Shown here one piece after another: positions 34,313 through 43,947 of a DNA stretch of 64,000 nucleotides. This DNA is from Opitutus terrae PB90-1. Lineage in GTDB: Bacteria; Verrucomicrobiota; Verrucomicrobiia; Opitutales; Opitutaceae. Both the position numbers and the translations under genes were made by a program. The DNA lies in the NCBI RefSeq assembly GCF_000019965.1, contig NC_010571.1:496001-560000 (forward strand), given 5' to 3'. The notes beneath the pieces were generated by a model. That model did no database searches. It was not told the origin of the DNA and worked only from the letters and a program-made list of their open reading frames with translations. How positions within the stretch are numbered: position 1 is the first letter of the stretch; each line of letters begins with the position of its first letter.

Positions 34313-35305
34313 TTAGGCATCTCGGACCAAAACCACATTGGCCATGAGATCCGAATGCCGGACCGTCTCCACGCACCGATAGCCCGGGAGCAGGGAAAGG
34401 AAACGGTCCAATCCGAGGTGCGCCTCGGCCAGAATGATGTCGAAATTGAGCCGCTTCGCCCGTGCGAGATCCTCGACAATTTCGTATTCGGCGCCCTCCA
34501 CATCGAGCTTCAGCACGCGTAGCTCGCCCGTCTGGGTGGGTGGCAGCGTCGCAAATGCGTCCGAAGCCTTCTTGATCTGCACCGTCTTTTTCTGCGATTG
34601 GCGCTTCCGCTCCGGCGTCCAGTAGGAGGCGTAAAACTCCGGCATGATCGTCGAGACGCCATCCGAAGCCTCTTCGTAAATGAGCTCCGCCGTCTTGTTC
34701 TCGCCGCCCAAACCGATGCAGAACGGGGTAATTTTAGGGGCAAGCGTCGGATTCAGCGCGATATTATCCAGCGCCCACTGATACGGCACATCGAACAGCT
34801 CGAATCCGTAGACTGCGCGGCAGGCGGGATGGCTCGCAAACCACAAGGCCGCATACCCGCGGTTCATGCCCACGTCATAGATCACGAAGGGGCGATCGAC
34901 CAACGCTCGTAACGAGCGATACTCCTCTTGGGCGAAGAGCTCGAGCAAGACGTAGAAATAGGCATCCGTCGCGAATCGCACGCCATCCTTCGTAAGAACC
35001 ATTCGTTTCGTGGTGGCATCGTAGCTCACGAACTGGATCCCATTCATCAGCGCGGCGAAGAGGAAATAGTCGATGTTCGGAATCGTCAGCGGCTCGGTTC
35101 GCCCCCTAAAGTAGGCCATCCGAAAAGCCTGATAAACAACCCCGGGTATGGCGGCGGTGCGCCGCAACTCCGTCAGCTCGTTACGCAGGGGCTGCAGCTG
35201 GGCCGCCATGGCACGGCGGACGGCTTGCTCGAGATCGGACAGCGCCTGCTGACTAGTCGCTGCGTTTGGGCTCGGTGTGGCCCGAGAGTGTAAATCGGGG
35301 ATCAT
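34313..35305 (-). CDS. FkbM-family methyltransferase (long form)
   Basis: 330-residue SAM-dependent methyltransferase. Methyltransf_21 signature: VIYDVGMNRGYAALWFA (SAM site), VYGFELFDVPYQWALDNIALNP, ITPFCIGLGGENKTAELIYE and LRVLKLDVEGAEYEIVEDL. An N-terminal extension of about 130 residues contains a helix (LSDLEQAVRRAMAAQLQPLRNELTELRR). FkbM enzymes O-methylate sugars in glycans. It follows the cytidylyltransferase/reductase gene by 12 bp. Confidence 0.85.
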   Translation of the reverse strand: MIPDLHSRATPSPNAATSQQALSDLEQAVRRAMAAQLQPLRNELTELRRTAAIPGVVYQAFRMAYFRGRTEPLTIPNIDYFLFAALMNGIQFVSYDATTKRMVLTKDGVRFATDAYFYVLLELFAQEEYRSLRALVDRPFVIYDVGMNRGYAALWFASHPACRAVYGFELFDVPYQWALDNIALNPTLAPKITPFCIGLGGENKTAELIYEEASDGVSTIMPEFYASYWTPERKRQSQKKTVQIKKASDAFATLPPTQTGELRVLKLDVEGAEYEIVEDLARAKRLNFDIILAEAHLGLDRFLSLLPGYRCVETVRHSDLMANVVLVRDA

Positions 35306-35317
35306 GCGAATAATCTC

Positions 35318-36634
35318 CTAGGCAACCTGCCGCACCAATCTGGCTCCTCCCCTTGAAGCGACTGGAACGTATTTTCGCAGGTTTACCACCTGGCCGGTGT
35401 CCAACGGCTGAGTGTACGCCACGATTAGTTCAGCCACCTCGGTTGGATCCAGCGGGTCCTTGTTAGTCACACGGCTGGTCGTGATCATTCGCGTATTCAC
35501 ACAGCCGGGATTGATGCAGTTGATCTTGACCTGGCACTCGCGCGCGAGAACCGGAGCTATCCCTTCAACAAAATTGTTCACGGCCGCTTTGGAAGCCGCA
35601 TACAGCGGAATGTTCTCCCGTCCCTTCGTGGCAGAACTCGATCCGACCACGACGATCGCACCTCCGCGCATGGCCCGGCGAGCCAGGTCAGTGACCGAAA
35701 CCACCGAACGGAAGTTCACGGCAAACAGCGAATCGACATCCATGGCGCTGCTGGCGTTGCTCAGCACGCCGGCGGAGTGAATGACAGCGTCCCATGGACG
35801 CAGAAACGCCGGCGGGATCGTCGGCGAGGCCAAGTCCCATTCGTGGCGGGTCGGTGTAGTCACGACGGCTCCATGGGTGCGGAGCAGCTCGTGCACAACA
35901 GAGCCAATGCCGCCCGTCGCGCCCAGCAGGAGGATCTGCTTCCCCCGAAGGTTGAGCTGGGGATTGGGATTCCCGGGCTGATACTGCAGGATTCGCTCCG
36001 CCACGAAGAGATCGTGCGGATAGGTGATCTTCAGATTGAACGGAGACCCCTGCACGACCTTGCAGCGCCCGCCAGAGCGCAGGAAGATACCCACGTCGTC
36101 TGTCGCCGTCAGCCGGCCAAGATTCGCTTGGTAGGCTTCGTGCAGCGCGCCGAAGCGAAACCCCTGCGGCGTTTGACCGCGCATCAGCTTGCTGCGATCG
36201 GGAATGCTTTCCACGAATCCATCGGCGACCTTCACGATCGTGTCGTCCGCCGGGATACAAACATCGACGGCATCGTTCTCCCGCAACGCGTCGACACAAT
36301 CCTTCAGGATCTGCTCGGTGACGAAGGGGCGCGCTGCGTCGTGAATAATGACGTAATCCGTGTCGGGATCACACGCCTGCAGAGCATTCCACGTCGATTC
36401 GTTGCGGGTGTTCCCACCGGCAATGTTGACATCACCGATCGCGGCACGCGGGTGATCCAGCCATTCTGGCGACAGCGCAACGATTATCTTGTTGAAGAGC
36501 CCGGATGTACGAAAGGTGGCCACAGCATGCTCGATCACCATGCTGCCATTGAGGAGGCAGAACTGCTTCGGGACGTCGGCCTCGAACCGATTGCCGGAGC
36601 CGCCCGCGAGAATGATACCGGTGACTTTTTTCAT
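35318..36634 (-). CDS. Bifunctional cytidylyltransferase / SDR reductase (CDP-ribitol synthesis type)
   Basis: 438 residues, two enzymes in one chain. Residues 1-230 are an IspD/TarI-like cytidylyltransferase: GIILAGGSGNRFEADVPKQF, VIIHDAARPFV, DDTIVKV, MRGQTPQGFRFGALHEAY, TDDVGIF. Residues 245-438 are a short-chain reductase: LLLGATGGIGSVVHEL (NADPH site), VVVGSSSATKG, YAASKAAVNNFVEG (Tyr-x3-Lys). This is the Bcs1 architecture, which reduces ribulose 5-phosphate and forms CDP-ribitol. The next gene upstream carries a teichoic-acid-transferase-like domain, which supports a polyol-phosphate product; another CDP-polyol is possible. Confidence 0.82.
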   Translation of the reverse strand: MKKVTGIILAGGSGNRFEADVPKQFCLLNGSMVIEHAVATFRTSGLFNKIIVALSPEWLDHPRAAIGDVNIAGGNTRNESTWNALQACDPDTDYVIIHDAARPFVTEQILKDCVDALRENDAVDVCIPADDTIVKVADGFVESIPDRSKLMRGQTPQGFRFGALHEAYQANLGRLTATDDVGIFLRSGGRCKVVQGSPFNLKITYPHDLFVAERILQYQPGNPNPQLNLRGKQILLLGATGGIGSVVHELLRTHGAVVTTPTRHEWDLASPTIPPAFLRPWDAVIHSAGVLSNASSAMDVDSLFAVNFRSVVSVTDLARRAMRGGAIVVVGSSSATKGRENIPLYAASKAAVNNFVEGIAPVLARECQVKINCINPGCVNTRMITTSRVTNKDPLDPTEVAELIVAYTQPLDTGQVVNLRKYVPVASRGGARLVRQVA

Positions 36635-36655
36635 CTTGTTCCGTTGGTTGGTGGC

Positions 36656-39600
36656 TCAGGCGAGGACTGTGACCGCCTCGGACGTCCGTTCGGCGTGCTC
36701 CGCTGCGAGCCGCTCCTCGACGGTTTCCTTGATCAGTTGGCCGACCCCCTCGGCCGGCACATGCATGAATTCGTGGTAAGCCGCCCGTCGTTCCGCACCG
36801 CGCGCGTCGCGGGCGGCCGCAACGTCATCGAGAAAGGCCTCGATCTCGCTCTCGGTTGTTGCCGTCGCGCAGTAGTCGCGCACGAAGTCGCCGTCGTGGT
36901 TTAGCCCTGGGCCATCCGGATTATGAAGGTAAAGGATGGGCCGCCCCGTGGCACCATACTCGAGCAAGAACGACGATGCGTCGGACATCAACGCCGTGGA
37001 GGCTGCAAATGCTGGTAGATAAGATGGCCGTCGATCCAAATGGATGTTCCCTGCGGCCTCGCACCGGCGGAGGAAATCGGCGATCTCCGCTGCACTCGCC
37101 ACGCCACGCTTTTCGAGCGATGCGAAGAACAGCGGATGCGGGCGAAGAATGAAGGCCATCTCCGACCGGCGGGCAAAGGCCTCCGGGAGGTAGCTACGCC
37201 AACGCAGGAAGGTCGAAAAACCGGTCCCGAACTCTGAAAGGCCAGGCCGCACGTCAAATTGTGGATTCCACAACACCGCCTTCCGGCTGCCAATGAATGC
37301 GTCGAGTTCCGCGTCACGTGCCGTCTCGAGGTTTCGCAACGCGTCCATTTTCGGATGGCCTGTGACCTCGACGTGTGCGTCGCCCACATCGCACCGCTGT
37401 GCAAAAAGGGTTTTGTGCCGCGGTGAGCGCGCGCAGATCATCCAGGCAAGCTGATGGAGCGGTTGGTTAAAAAGCAGCGAGAGATTCTCCTCCCCCCCTC
37501 CAATCTCCAAGGCATAGGGGACGTAAACCAGACGGGGCGCGAACCGCAACAGATCGGAGATTTTCCAGCCAGAGGGCCGCGTGACCTCATACGGCGACTG
37601 CACGAATGCGATGTCGGCACAACCCGCAGCACGCCGAAACTGATCCGCTCGCACATACAGTATTTCCAACTTGTCGAGGAACCCGTAGATCGCGTCGCGC
37701 TCCTCCGGCTTTGCGTAGTAAGGGTGTTCGTACGGCAAGGCCACCACGGTCACCTCACAGGCAGGATCTGCCGCGAAGGCAGCGTAGACCGAAGCCAGGC
37801 TGGGCCAGAAAGGCGGATGCTGCAGCACGAACAGGACTCGATAGCTGCTGGTGGAGACCGGACGCGGCTCAGGGGCATTGCACCAGCGGCAATGATGACG
37901 GAGCGCATCGTGAATCCGGCGTTGGTGCTTCAGCTGATGGCCGAAATGAAAGTGTGAATGTGGAGCTAAAGGATCGCGCTCACGGAGCATGCCGACAGCG
38001 TCCGAGTGCAGCTTCCAGTCTCCGATCGTGATCGCAGCATCAGCAACCGCATGGATCGTTGCGATTGCGACCGGTGCCAGAACGAGCGCCTTCCGGAAGG
38101 CGTCAGCGGCTTCCCTATTCTGTCTCCCCTTTGACAGGATATGGCCAAGTCCCATCCACGCATCGGCCGTGTCCTCCTGTTTCAGTGCTTGGAGCAGTGT
38201 GTCGGCCGCCTCTTGATAGTTCCCGAGCTCGCTGTGGATTCTGCCGAACAAGGCGTACGCTCCGCGCAGTCCTGGTTCAAGCTCAAGCGCCTTGGCGACG
38301 AAGACTCCGGCGCGCTTCCAGTCGCGTTTGGTCGCGAGGTCTCGGGCCGTGTTCAACAGTCGCTGAGGTAACTTGGGGGTGTACGAGCCGCGCGTCAGAT
38401 CTGCCGTCAACGATTGCAGCCGTGGATCCAAAGGCGCAATTCCTCGAAGCGTTTGAAGAAGCTTGGTCGCCAATGGTCGATTGCACGCCTCCAGGGCCAG
38501 ATCCGCCATGGTCACCAGCGCATCCACATCCTTGGGGTCTTTCGCGAGCGTCGCTCGGGCCAACTCCAGCGCGCGCGCGTAGTCGCCCGCGTGGAGATGC
38601 CGCCAGCACGCAGAGTGAAGGAGTCTGGCTTCCTCGATCTCCTGTGGATCTCGCGCGAATAAGCCGATCTCACGATCGATCGGCTGAAGTCCCGCAGCAG
38701 ATAACGCCGCTGCGACGCTGGACTGCGCCGCATCAACAACCCACACGCGGGCGGCCTGGCTCAGGCTCACCTGATCGAGCGTGCAGCCACTGACCACCGC
38801 GAGATCATTCGCGCTACTAAAACACGAGGCGGCCGACACTCGGGGCAGCGTGGCAAGCATCTCGGCGGCATCCTTTGATACTGCTGCATCGATTGCGATG
38901 GCAACGGTCTCCTGCTGCCGATGAAGTTCCTGCACCCGTTCGTAGACTTTGATGGCGCTGTCGCGCTGCCGCGGAGCATCGGCGAACCATGCTTTCACCT
39001 TCGTCGGCGGCAGGACAAACTCCGGCACGGGTACGCCGTCGAAGACGATGTGTTCGAAAGCCAGCCGGCGTTTCTCTTCGCCGAAAAGTTGGTCTAACCA
39101 AGTCACACCCCGTTTCGCAATCGCAGCAGCTTCGGTCGGATGCTTCAGATAATGGGCCGCAGCCTCCAGCAGTTCAGGTTCGCTACGATAGCTCGCTAGC
39201 TGGTTTCCGCTCCATAGCTGATCCATCCCTGAACTCGGAGCGAGTTGATCGGTCAGCAGCATCGCCCCTGACGCGAGGATCTCAAAAACCCGGAGATTCA
39301 AATCGCCATTCAGGCTGACATTCAGTCCGATCGCCGAGGAGCCATAGAACTCCAGCCCCTCCCGCTGCGGAATCTGTTTGGCGCCCACGGGTAAACCGGC
39401 TTGCGCAAGGGCCCCGACCAGCCGGGCGCGTCGCGGATGTAGGCCGCCGGTCTGGCCAACAAATGCGATCTGTCGGCTGCGCAGCTCCCAGCTCTTTCTG
39501 GCCCGCGCCACCTGGTCGTCGCTGTGCGGAAAAGTGAGGCCCGGGAACCAGAACAGATTTTTCAATCCCGCAGACCGGAAAAACTCCAGATGATGCCGAT

Positions 39601-39967
39601 CATACAAGACTATGATCCGATCGTAGGGCTCCGAGGTGGCATACTGCAGCATTCCAGAAATCGGTGCTCGGAGGTGATGGGTGTCCGCCACCAACAGCAC
39701 TTTGGGACCTCGAAAAGCGCGCAGGTTAGCGGGCAGATTCCGCCGAGCCGCATCGACTAGGCACACCACCACGTCCGGCCTCTGCGTCGCCGGCAATCGC
39801 TTCACGAACGGCTCCACGTCGTACGCCCCGACCGGAGATTTCAGCGAGACCACCTTCCCATCGACCACTCGATCCGGCCAGTCCGGGCCACAGTTAACCT
39901 GTGACACTCCCAGCAGTGGGGGCGCCATGTAGCTGGCTGGGCTTCCGGTAAAAAAGAGGACACGCAT
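36656..39967 (-). CDS. Giant fusion: CgeB-like glycosyltransferase - TPR - TagF-like polyol-phosphate transferase
   Basis: 1103 residues from ATG at 39967 (start aligned with its paralogue, MRVLFFTGSPASYMAPPLL). Residues 1-330: CgeB/Glyco_trans_1_2-like domain with VLLVADTHHL, LFWFPGLTFPHSD, IAFVGQTGGLHPRR, LNVSLNGDLNLRVFEILASG. Residues about 450-700: TPR helices (ARALELARATLAKDPKDVDALV, AADTLLQALKQEDTADAWMGLG). Residues about 715-1080: CDP-glycerol/ribitol phosphotransferase-like domain with VEVTGHPKMDAL, FILRPHPLFF and LMSDASSFLLEYGATGRPILYL. It is expected to add a sugar and a polyol phosphate. The TagF-typical HGTPLK string is not evident. Confidence 0.78.
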   Translation of the reverse strand: MRVLFFTGSPASYMAPPLLGVSQVNCGPDWPDRVVDGKVVSLKSPVGAYDVEPFVKRLPATQRPDVVVCLVDAARRNLPANLRAFRGPKVLLVADTHHLRAPISGMLQYATSEPYDRIIVLYDRHHLEFFRSAGLKNLFWFPGLTFPHSDDQVARARKSWELRSRQIAFVGQTGGLHPRRARLVGALAQAGLPVGAKQIPQREGLEFYGSSAIGLNVSLNGDLNLRVFEILASGAMLLTDQLAPSSGMDQLWSGNQLASYRSEPELLEAAAHYLKHPTEAAAIAKRGVTWLDQLFGEEKRRLAFEHIVFDGVPVPEFVLPPTKVKAWFADAPRQRDSAIKVYERVQELHRQQETVAIAIDAAVSKDAAEMLATLPRVSAASCFSSANDLAVVSGCTLDQVSLSQAARVWVVDAAQSSVAAALSAAGLQPIDREIGLFARDPQEIEEARLLHSACWRHLHAGDYARALELARATLAKDPKDVDALVTMADLALEACNRPLATKLLQTLRGIAPLDPRLQSLTADLTRGSYTPKLPQRLLNTARDLATKRDWKRAGVFVAKALELEPGLRGAYALFGRIHSELGNYQEAADTLLQALKQEDTADAWMGLGHILSKGRQNREAADAFRKALVLAPVAIATIHAVADAAITIGDWKLHSDAVGMLRERDPLAPHSHFHFGHQLKHQRRIHDALRHHCRWCNAPEPRPVSTSSYRVLFVLQHPPFWPSLASVYAAFAADPACEVTVVALPYEHPYYAKPEERDAIYGFLDKLEILYVRADQFRRAAGCADIAFVQSPYEVTRPSGWKISDLLRFAPRLVYVPYALEIGGGEENLSLLFNQPLHQLAWMICARSPRHKTLFAQRCDVGDAHVEVTGHPKMDALRNLETARDAELDAFIGSRKAVLWNPQFDVRPGLSEFGTGFSTFLRWRSYLPEAFARRSEMAFILRPHPLFFASLEKRGVASAAEIADFLRRCEAAGNIHLDRRPSYLPAFAASTALMSDASSFLLEYGATGRPILYLHNPDGPGLNHDGDFVRDYCATATTESEIEAFLDDVAAARDARGAERRAAYHEFMHVPAEGVGQLIKETVEERLAAEHAERTSEAVTVLA

Positions 39968-39974
39968 ATGTGAA

Positions 39975-40667
39975 CTACCAGCGCCACCCATTGCTGGGCT
40001 CCCTGATCTCTTGCATCAGGCGTTTTGAAAGAAAGAAAGCGTCAACCGAGGCCAAGCGGTGCCACTCGGAGAAGTACGGATTACCAATCTCAACGAGAAT
40101 GAAACCCCGGCCGCGCAGGGCCTCGCTCAGCTCTGTGAGGAGGGGTGTTTCCGGGCCATATCCACGTTCCAGCCACGCCTCCAGGAACAACAGATCTGTG
40201 GTATCAAGGAGTGCTCCAGCCCCCTCGAGGATAAGGGCCTCCGCTCCTTGCGAGTCCACTTTGAGCACCGAAGGCGGCGGAATGTGTTGTGCCTGGACAT
40301 ACTCATCCAGTCGCCAGCAGGGTATCTTCAGCTTCGAAATGTTGCTGCCCCATATCGGATGGAGGCTGGAACTGACTCCATCGGGTGTCATGTGGATTGT
40401 CTGCTCGCCCGTCTGGTTGCCGAGCGCGATCGCATGCAGCGAGAAGCTGGCGTGCGAGCTAAGGACGCTCTTCATCGGCGCTTCATAGTCGGGGAAGTGA
40501 CCAGCAAGCGGTTCGAACAAGTGAAACTCTGCCGCGGAAAATACTTCAGCCGCCATACGGGACCAGTATCCCTTCGCTGCTCCCACGTCGTAGATCACAC
40601 GTGGAGAGTAACCGTACGACGCGAGGCGTCGGAAAAACGAAGTTTCAAATTCTCCGGCTGGTTTCAT
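39975..40667 (-). CDS. FkbM-family methyltransferase (short form)
   Basis: 230-residue methyltransferase: VIYDVGAAKGYWSRMAAEVF (SAM site), EFHLFEPLAGHFPDYEAP, FSLHAIALGNQTGEQTIHM, PSVLKVDSQGAEALILEGAG and a C-terminal LASVDAFFLSKR. ATG at 40667 is chosen, 13 bp after the stop of the upstream gene; an ATG at 40835 would overlap that gene by 155 bp and add residues unlike the family. It sits between the two giant fusion genes. Confidence 0.83.
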   Translation of the reverse strand: MKPAGEFETSFFRRLASYGYSPRVIYDVGAAKGYWSRMAAEVFSAAEFHLFEPLAGHFPDYEAPMKSVLSSHASFSLHAIALGNQTGEQTIHMTPDGVSSSLHPIWGSNISKLKIPCWRLDEYVQAQHIPPPSVLKVDSQGAEALILEGAGALLDTTDLLFLEAWLERGYGPETPLLTELSEALRGRGFILVEIGNPYFSEWHRLASVDAFFLSKRLMQEIREPSNGWRW

Positions 40668-40680
40668 GAGATCCCAAAAT

Positions 40681-43600
40681 TCAGACTGCTCCGGCCATCC
40701 TGACTGCCGTGTTTTGATCCGGAACAGGTGCGTTCCAAGAAGCTGGCAGCACTCGACGTCCCGAGAGAGAACGCCAGAGCCAAGCCTCGGGATCTGGCAG
40801 AACATACCGCGGCGCGACGGCTCGGGCGTTAGCAAGAAACCGTTGGCGGGTATCGGGCTCGGTTATCCGCCTGATCGCACGCTGCGCCTCGTCCGGGCGG
40901 TAGCTCGTGCAAAGCCCAACCCCATGGCGAAGCACAAACCGGCCGGCCGCAGTGTCAGGGCTGCCCAGCACCAGCATCGGTGTGCACGTTTTCGTCAGGA
41001 CGAACAGCATCCGAGAAGGCAAGCTCAGCCGGGAGAAGGACTCATTGTCCTCCGTTTCATCCAGCATGCCGCTCGGGATAACGACAAACGGATACGTCGC
41101 TATCCGCCGGATGAGATCGCGTTCGGGCAGGAAGCCAGCGCAGTGAATCCCGTCATTCGCCAATGCGAGCGGGTCGACGCCCAGCCATGCCGCTTTGGGA
41201 CCGCTTCCAAACCAGTCGATGGTCAGACCGGTGGCGCGAGTAAAGGCCCGCAAGCGCTCGAACTGAGCGAAGGTCCAAACATTGCCCAGCATCGCCGCAC
41301 GATTGGCCGGCGCCGTACTCCTATCCCAAACATTGACGACGGCGTCCGCGTTCGAGGTGAGCACGGGGGGCGCAAAGTGGAACGTGGTCCCAAACTTCCG
41401 CTCGTAGGACGCCGTCATTTCTTCCGAGATGGCGAGCCGCAGATCCGAAGCTTCGAACAACCGCTTCGCGGCGGAATCGGGCACGTTCGAAGTATAGACA
41501 TTCTGGTCGTCCATCACATAGGTGCAAAGGGGCGCGCCCGTCAGTTCACGCGCCAGATAGCCATGATGGAAATCGGCGAGGTAATAGGGGACGCACAGGA
41601 TTCGTCGAATCCGGCGTCCGTCGAGGAGCAGGCTCAGATCGCGGCGAATCGCATTTAAGGACAGCCCAGCCGATGGCGCGACCATGTTGATGGCCCCAAA
41701 GGACTCTTCGCCCTTGTACTGCGTGCGCGAACGCAGGGTGACGAAGGAGTGCGACGCGGGGAAAAAACGCTTAAGGAGAACGCCCACGCCGTGGTGCTCG
41801 TTGACCTCCAGGCCGCACACCAAAAGATCGTAGGCGTCTCGCGCGGCCCTTGGCGGAATTCTCGCCGACGGCGAGATTTCCCCCTTGGGGATGTTCGCCT
41901 GACCCTCAGCCAGCAGGAGCCATCGCTTGGCCCGCAAGTTGCCCGGCTGAGCCTGAAGTATCTGAGCAAGTACCGCACGGGCGCGCTCATGGTTTGTGAC
42001 CGTAAGCGCGGCCCAAGCCACTAGGAAATGGGAGCGGTAGTCGACGTCCCGACCATGCTCGAGTGCTCGCTCTGCGGCGACTAGCGCGGCCGCTGCATCT
42101 TCGATCTGCGCGTACGCTTCCGCCAGCGCCCGCCAAGCCGCCGCCTCCGAAGGCGCAAGCTCCGTTGCCCGCTGCAACGAGGTCAACCCATCGCGAATGT
42201 TCTCGGATCGCATCAAACTCCGTCCCAGGAGGAGGTGCGCTTCGGCCTGATCCGGATCGCTCCGCAGAACCTCGCACGCACAGCTTCCAGCGCGCGCCCA
42301 TTCTTTCAGCCCAAAGTAGGCCCACCCGGTGGCCAGAAGTCGGGGCACGCGTCGCGTCGCTCGACCTGGCATCAAGAACTCGTCCAGTGCGCGAACCCGG
42401 GGATCGAGCGGAGCGATCGCTCGCGCGTCCTTGATGATCTTTTCCAGAAAAGAACGATGTCCGGCCTCGAACGCCAACTCCGCGAGGACGGCCAGTACCT
42501 CGACGCTGCGCGGGTTCTTTCTCACGGCCGCTTGGGCCAGCGGCAGCGCCGCCGCAATCTGCCCCCGTTCCATCAAGAGCCGAGCCTCCTGCAATTCGCC
42601 CAACGTCGGTGCCGCAGGACGGCGCGCCGTTCCGCTCACATAGAAACCTTCGGCCTCGCCGGATCGCACCAGCTTCAGCGCGGCGAGCTGCGAGGCCACC
42701 CCCTTTGGGACCTGTCCGGCGATATCCCAAATTAAAATACGTGAGGCTGTCGTTCCGGCCGGCAGCTTAAAACAATCGCTCGATTGCACCTCGAGGTCGA
42801 CCGCTGCCACAGGATCCGTCGCAGGCTCAACGCGCGGCAGGGTTGTCCAAAGGCTGCAGATTTCCGCCGGTACATCGGGCGCGCAGCGGACGACCACACG
42901 TTCGCGCTGGCGGTGCATCTCCTGGACGCACTCATACGCACTCACCAACCCGTGGCTGAAATGAACTGAACTTGCTGTCGTCCGGCACAAGCCCGGAAAG
43001 AGCGGCGGCGGCGTGCCGTTGAACACCAGTTCCTGGAACAAGGTGCGTCGCTGGTCCGAGCGGAAATGCTGATCGAACCACGTCGCCCCTGCGGCCGCGA
43101 TTCTCGCCGCCTCCTCGGGGTGGCCGAGATAGTGCCTGGCCCGTTCAACCAACTCAGGAAGCGACCGGTAGGTCGCCATTTCGCGTCCTTCAGCCCACAC
43201 CTGACCGAGCCCCGCGGCCGGACTTAGCCAATCCGTGAGCAGCAGCGCGCCGCTCGACAGAATCTCGAAAATTCGCAGGTTGAGGTCGCCATTGAGGCTG
43301 GCGTTCAGCCCGATGCTTGACCGGCCGTAGTGCTGGAGCCCTTCGGTTTGCGACAGCACAGCGCGAGCAACCGGGAGACCGCCATCGACAAGTCCATCGA
43401 GCATCCGCGTGCGCCGTGGGTGCAATCCGCCAGCTTGGCCCACGAACGCGATCTGCCGCTCCCGCATTGATTGCCGGCTCGACGCTACGAGCGCGTCGGA
43501 GTGCGGAAACGTCAGCCCCGGAAACCAATACAGGTTCCGCAATCCGGCGTGCTCGAAGAACGTCGCGTGGTGCCGATCGTACAGGAATACGACACGATCG

Positions 43601-43944
43601 AACGGTTCACTCGTGGCATATTCCAGCATCCTGCTGATGGGCTGTTGCAGGTGGTGAGTATCGGCAACGAGCAGAATCTTGGGGCACGAAAACTGCGCGA
43701 GATTTCGCGGCAGATTCCGCCACGCGGCATCGACTAGACAGACAACCGCATCGATCGGTTGATCGGAATCCAGCTGTGCTGCGACGGTGGCGAGATCGTA
43801 TTCCCCGACCGGCGTCGCCAAGGAAAAGTAGTAGCCGTCGACTTCCTCGTTCGTCCAGTCCGGTCCGCAGTTTACCTGCTCGTCACCGAGCAGCGGTGGC
43901 GCCATGTAGCGGGCCGGCGAACCTGTCGCGAACAGGACGCGCAT
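40681..43944 (-). CDS. Giant fusion: CgeB-like glycosyltransferase - TPR - second glycosyltransferase
   Basis: 1087 residues. The N-terminal 330 residues are closely related to the protein at 36656-39967 (MRVLFATGSPARYMAPPLLG, VCLVDAAWRNLPRNL, WYWFPGLTFPHSD-type region, LNASLNGDLNLRIFEILSSG). TPR helices occupy about 440-660 (EARLLMERGQIAAALPLAQA, LLLGRSLMRSENIRDGLTSL, AAWRALAEAYAQIEDAAAAL). The C terminus (700-1087) is different: YDLLVCGLEVNEHHGVGVLLKRF, CTYVMDDQNVY, FGSGPKAAWLG, TCTPMLVLGSPDTAAGRFVL, i.e. a GT4/GT-B-type glycosyltransferase. The two paralogues thus share front and linker but carry different second enzymes. Confidence 0.78.
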   Translation of the reverse strand: MRVLFATGSPARYMAPPLLGDEQVNCGPDWTNEEVDGYYFSLATPVGEYDLATVAAQLDSDQPIDAVVCLVDAAWRNLPRNLAQFSCPKILLVADTHHLQQPISRMLEYATSEPFDRVVFLYDRHHATFFEHAGLRNLYWFPGLTFPHSDALVASSRQSMRERQIAFVGQAGGLHPRRTRMLDGLVDGGLPVARAVLSQTEGLQHYGRSSIGLNASLNGDLNLRIFEILSSGALLLTDWLSPAAGLGQVWAEGREMATYRSLPELVERARHYLGHPEEAARIAAAGATWFDQHFRSDQRRTLFQELVFNGTPPPLFPGLCRTTASSVHFSHGLVSAYECVQEMHRQRERVVVRCAPDVPAEICSLWTTLPRVEPATDPVAAVDLEVQSSDCFKLPAGTTASRILIWDIAGQVPKGVASQLAALKLVRSGEAEGFYVSGTARRPAAPTLGELQEARLLMERGQIAAALPLAQAAVRKNPRSVEVLAVLAELAFEAGHRSFLEKIIKDARAIAPLDPRVRALDEFLMPGRATRRVPRLLATGWAYFGLKEWARAGSCACEVLRSDPDQAEAHLLLGRSLMRSENIRDGLTSLQRATELAPSEAAAWRALAEAYAQIEDAAAALVAAERALEHGRDVDYRSHFLVAWAALTVTNHERARAVLAQILQAQPGNLRAKRWLLLAEGQANIPKGEISPSARIPPRAARDAYDLLVCGLEVNEHHGVGVLLKRFFPASHSFVTLRSRTQYKGEESFGAINMVAPSAGLSLNAIRRDLSLLLDGRRIRRILCVPYYLADFHHGYLARELTGAPLCTYVMDDQNVYTSNVPDSAAKRLFEASDLRLAISEEMTASYERKFGTTFHFAPPVLTSNADAVVNVWDRSTAPANRAAMLGNVWTFAQFERLRAFTRATGLTIDWFGSGPKAAWLGVDPLALANDGIHCAGFLPERDLIRRIATYPFVVIPSGMLDETEDNESFSRLSLPSRMLFVLTKTCTPMLVLGSPDTAAGRFVLRHGVGLCTSYRPDEAQRAIRRITEPDTRQRFLANARAVAPRYVLPDPEAWLWRSLSGRRVLPASWNAPVPDQNTAVRMAGAV

Positions 43945-43947
43945 GAC

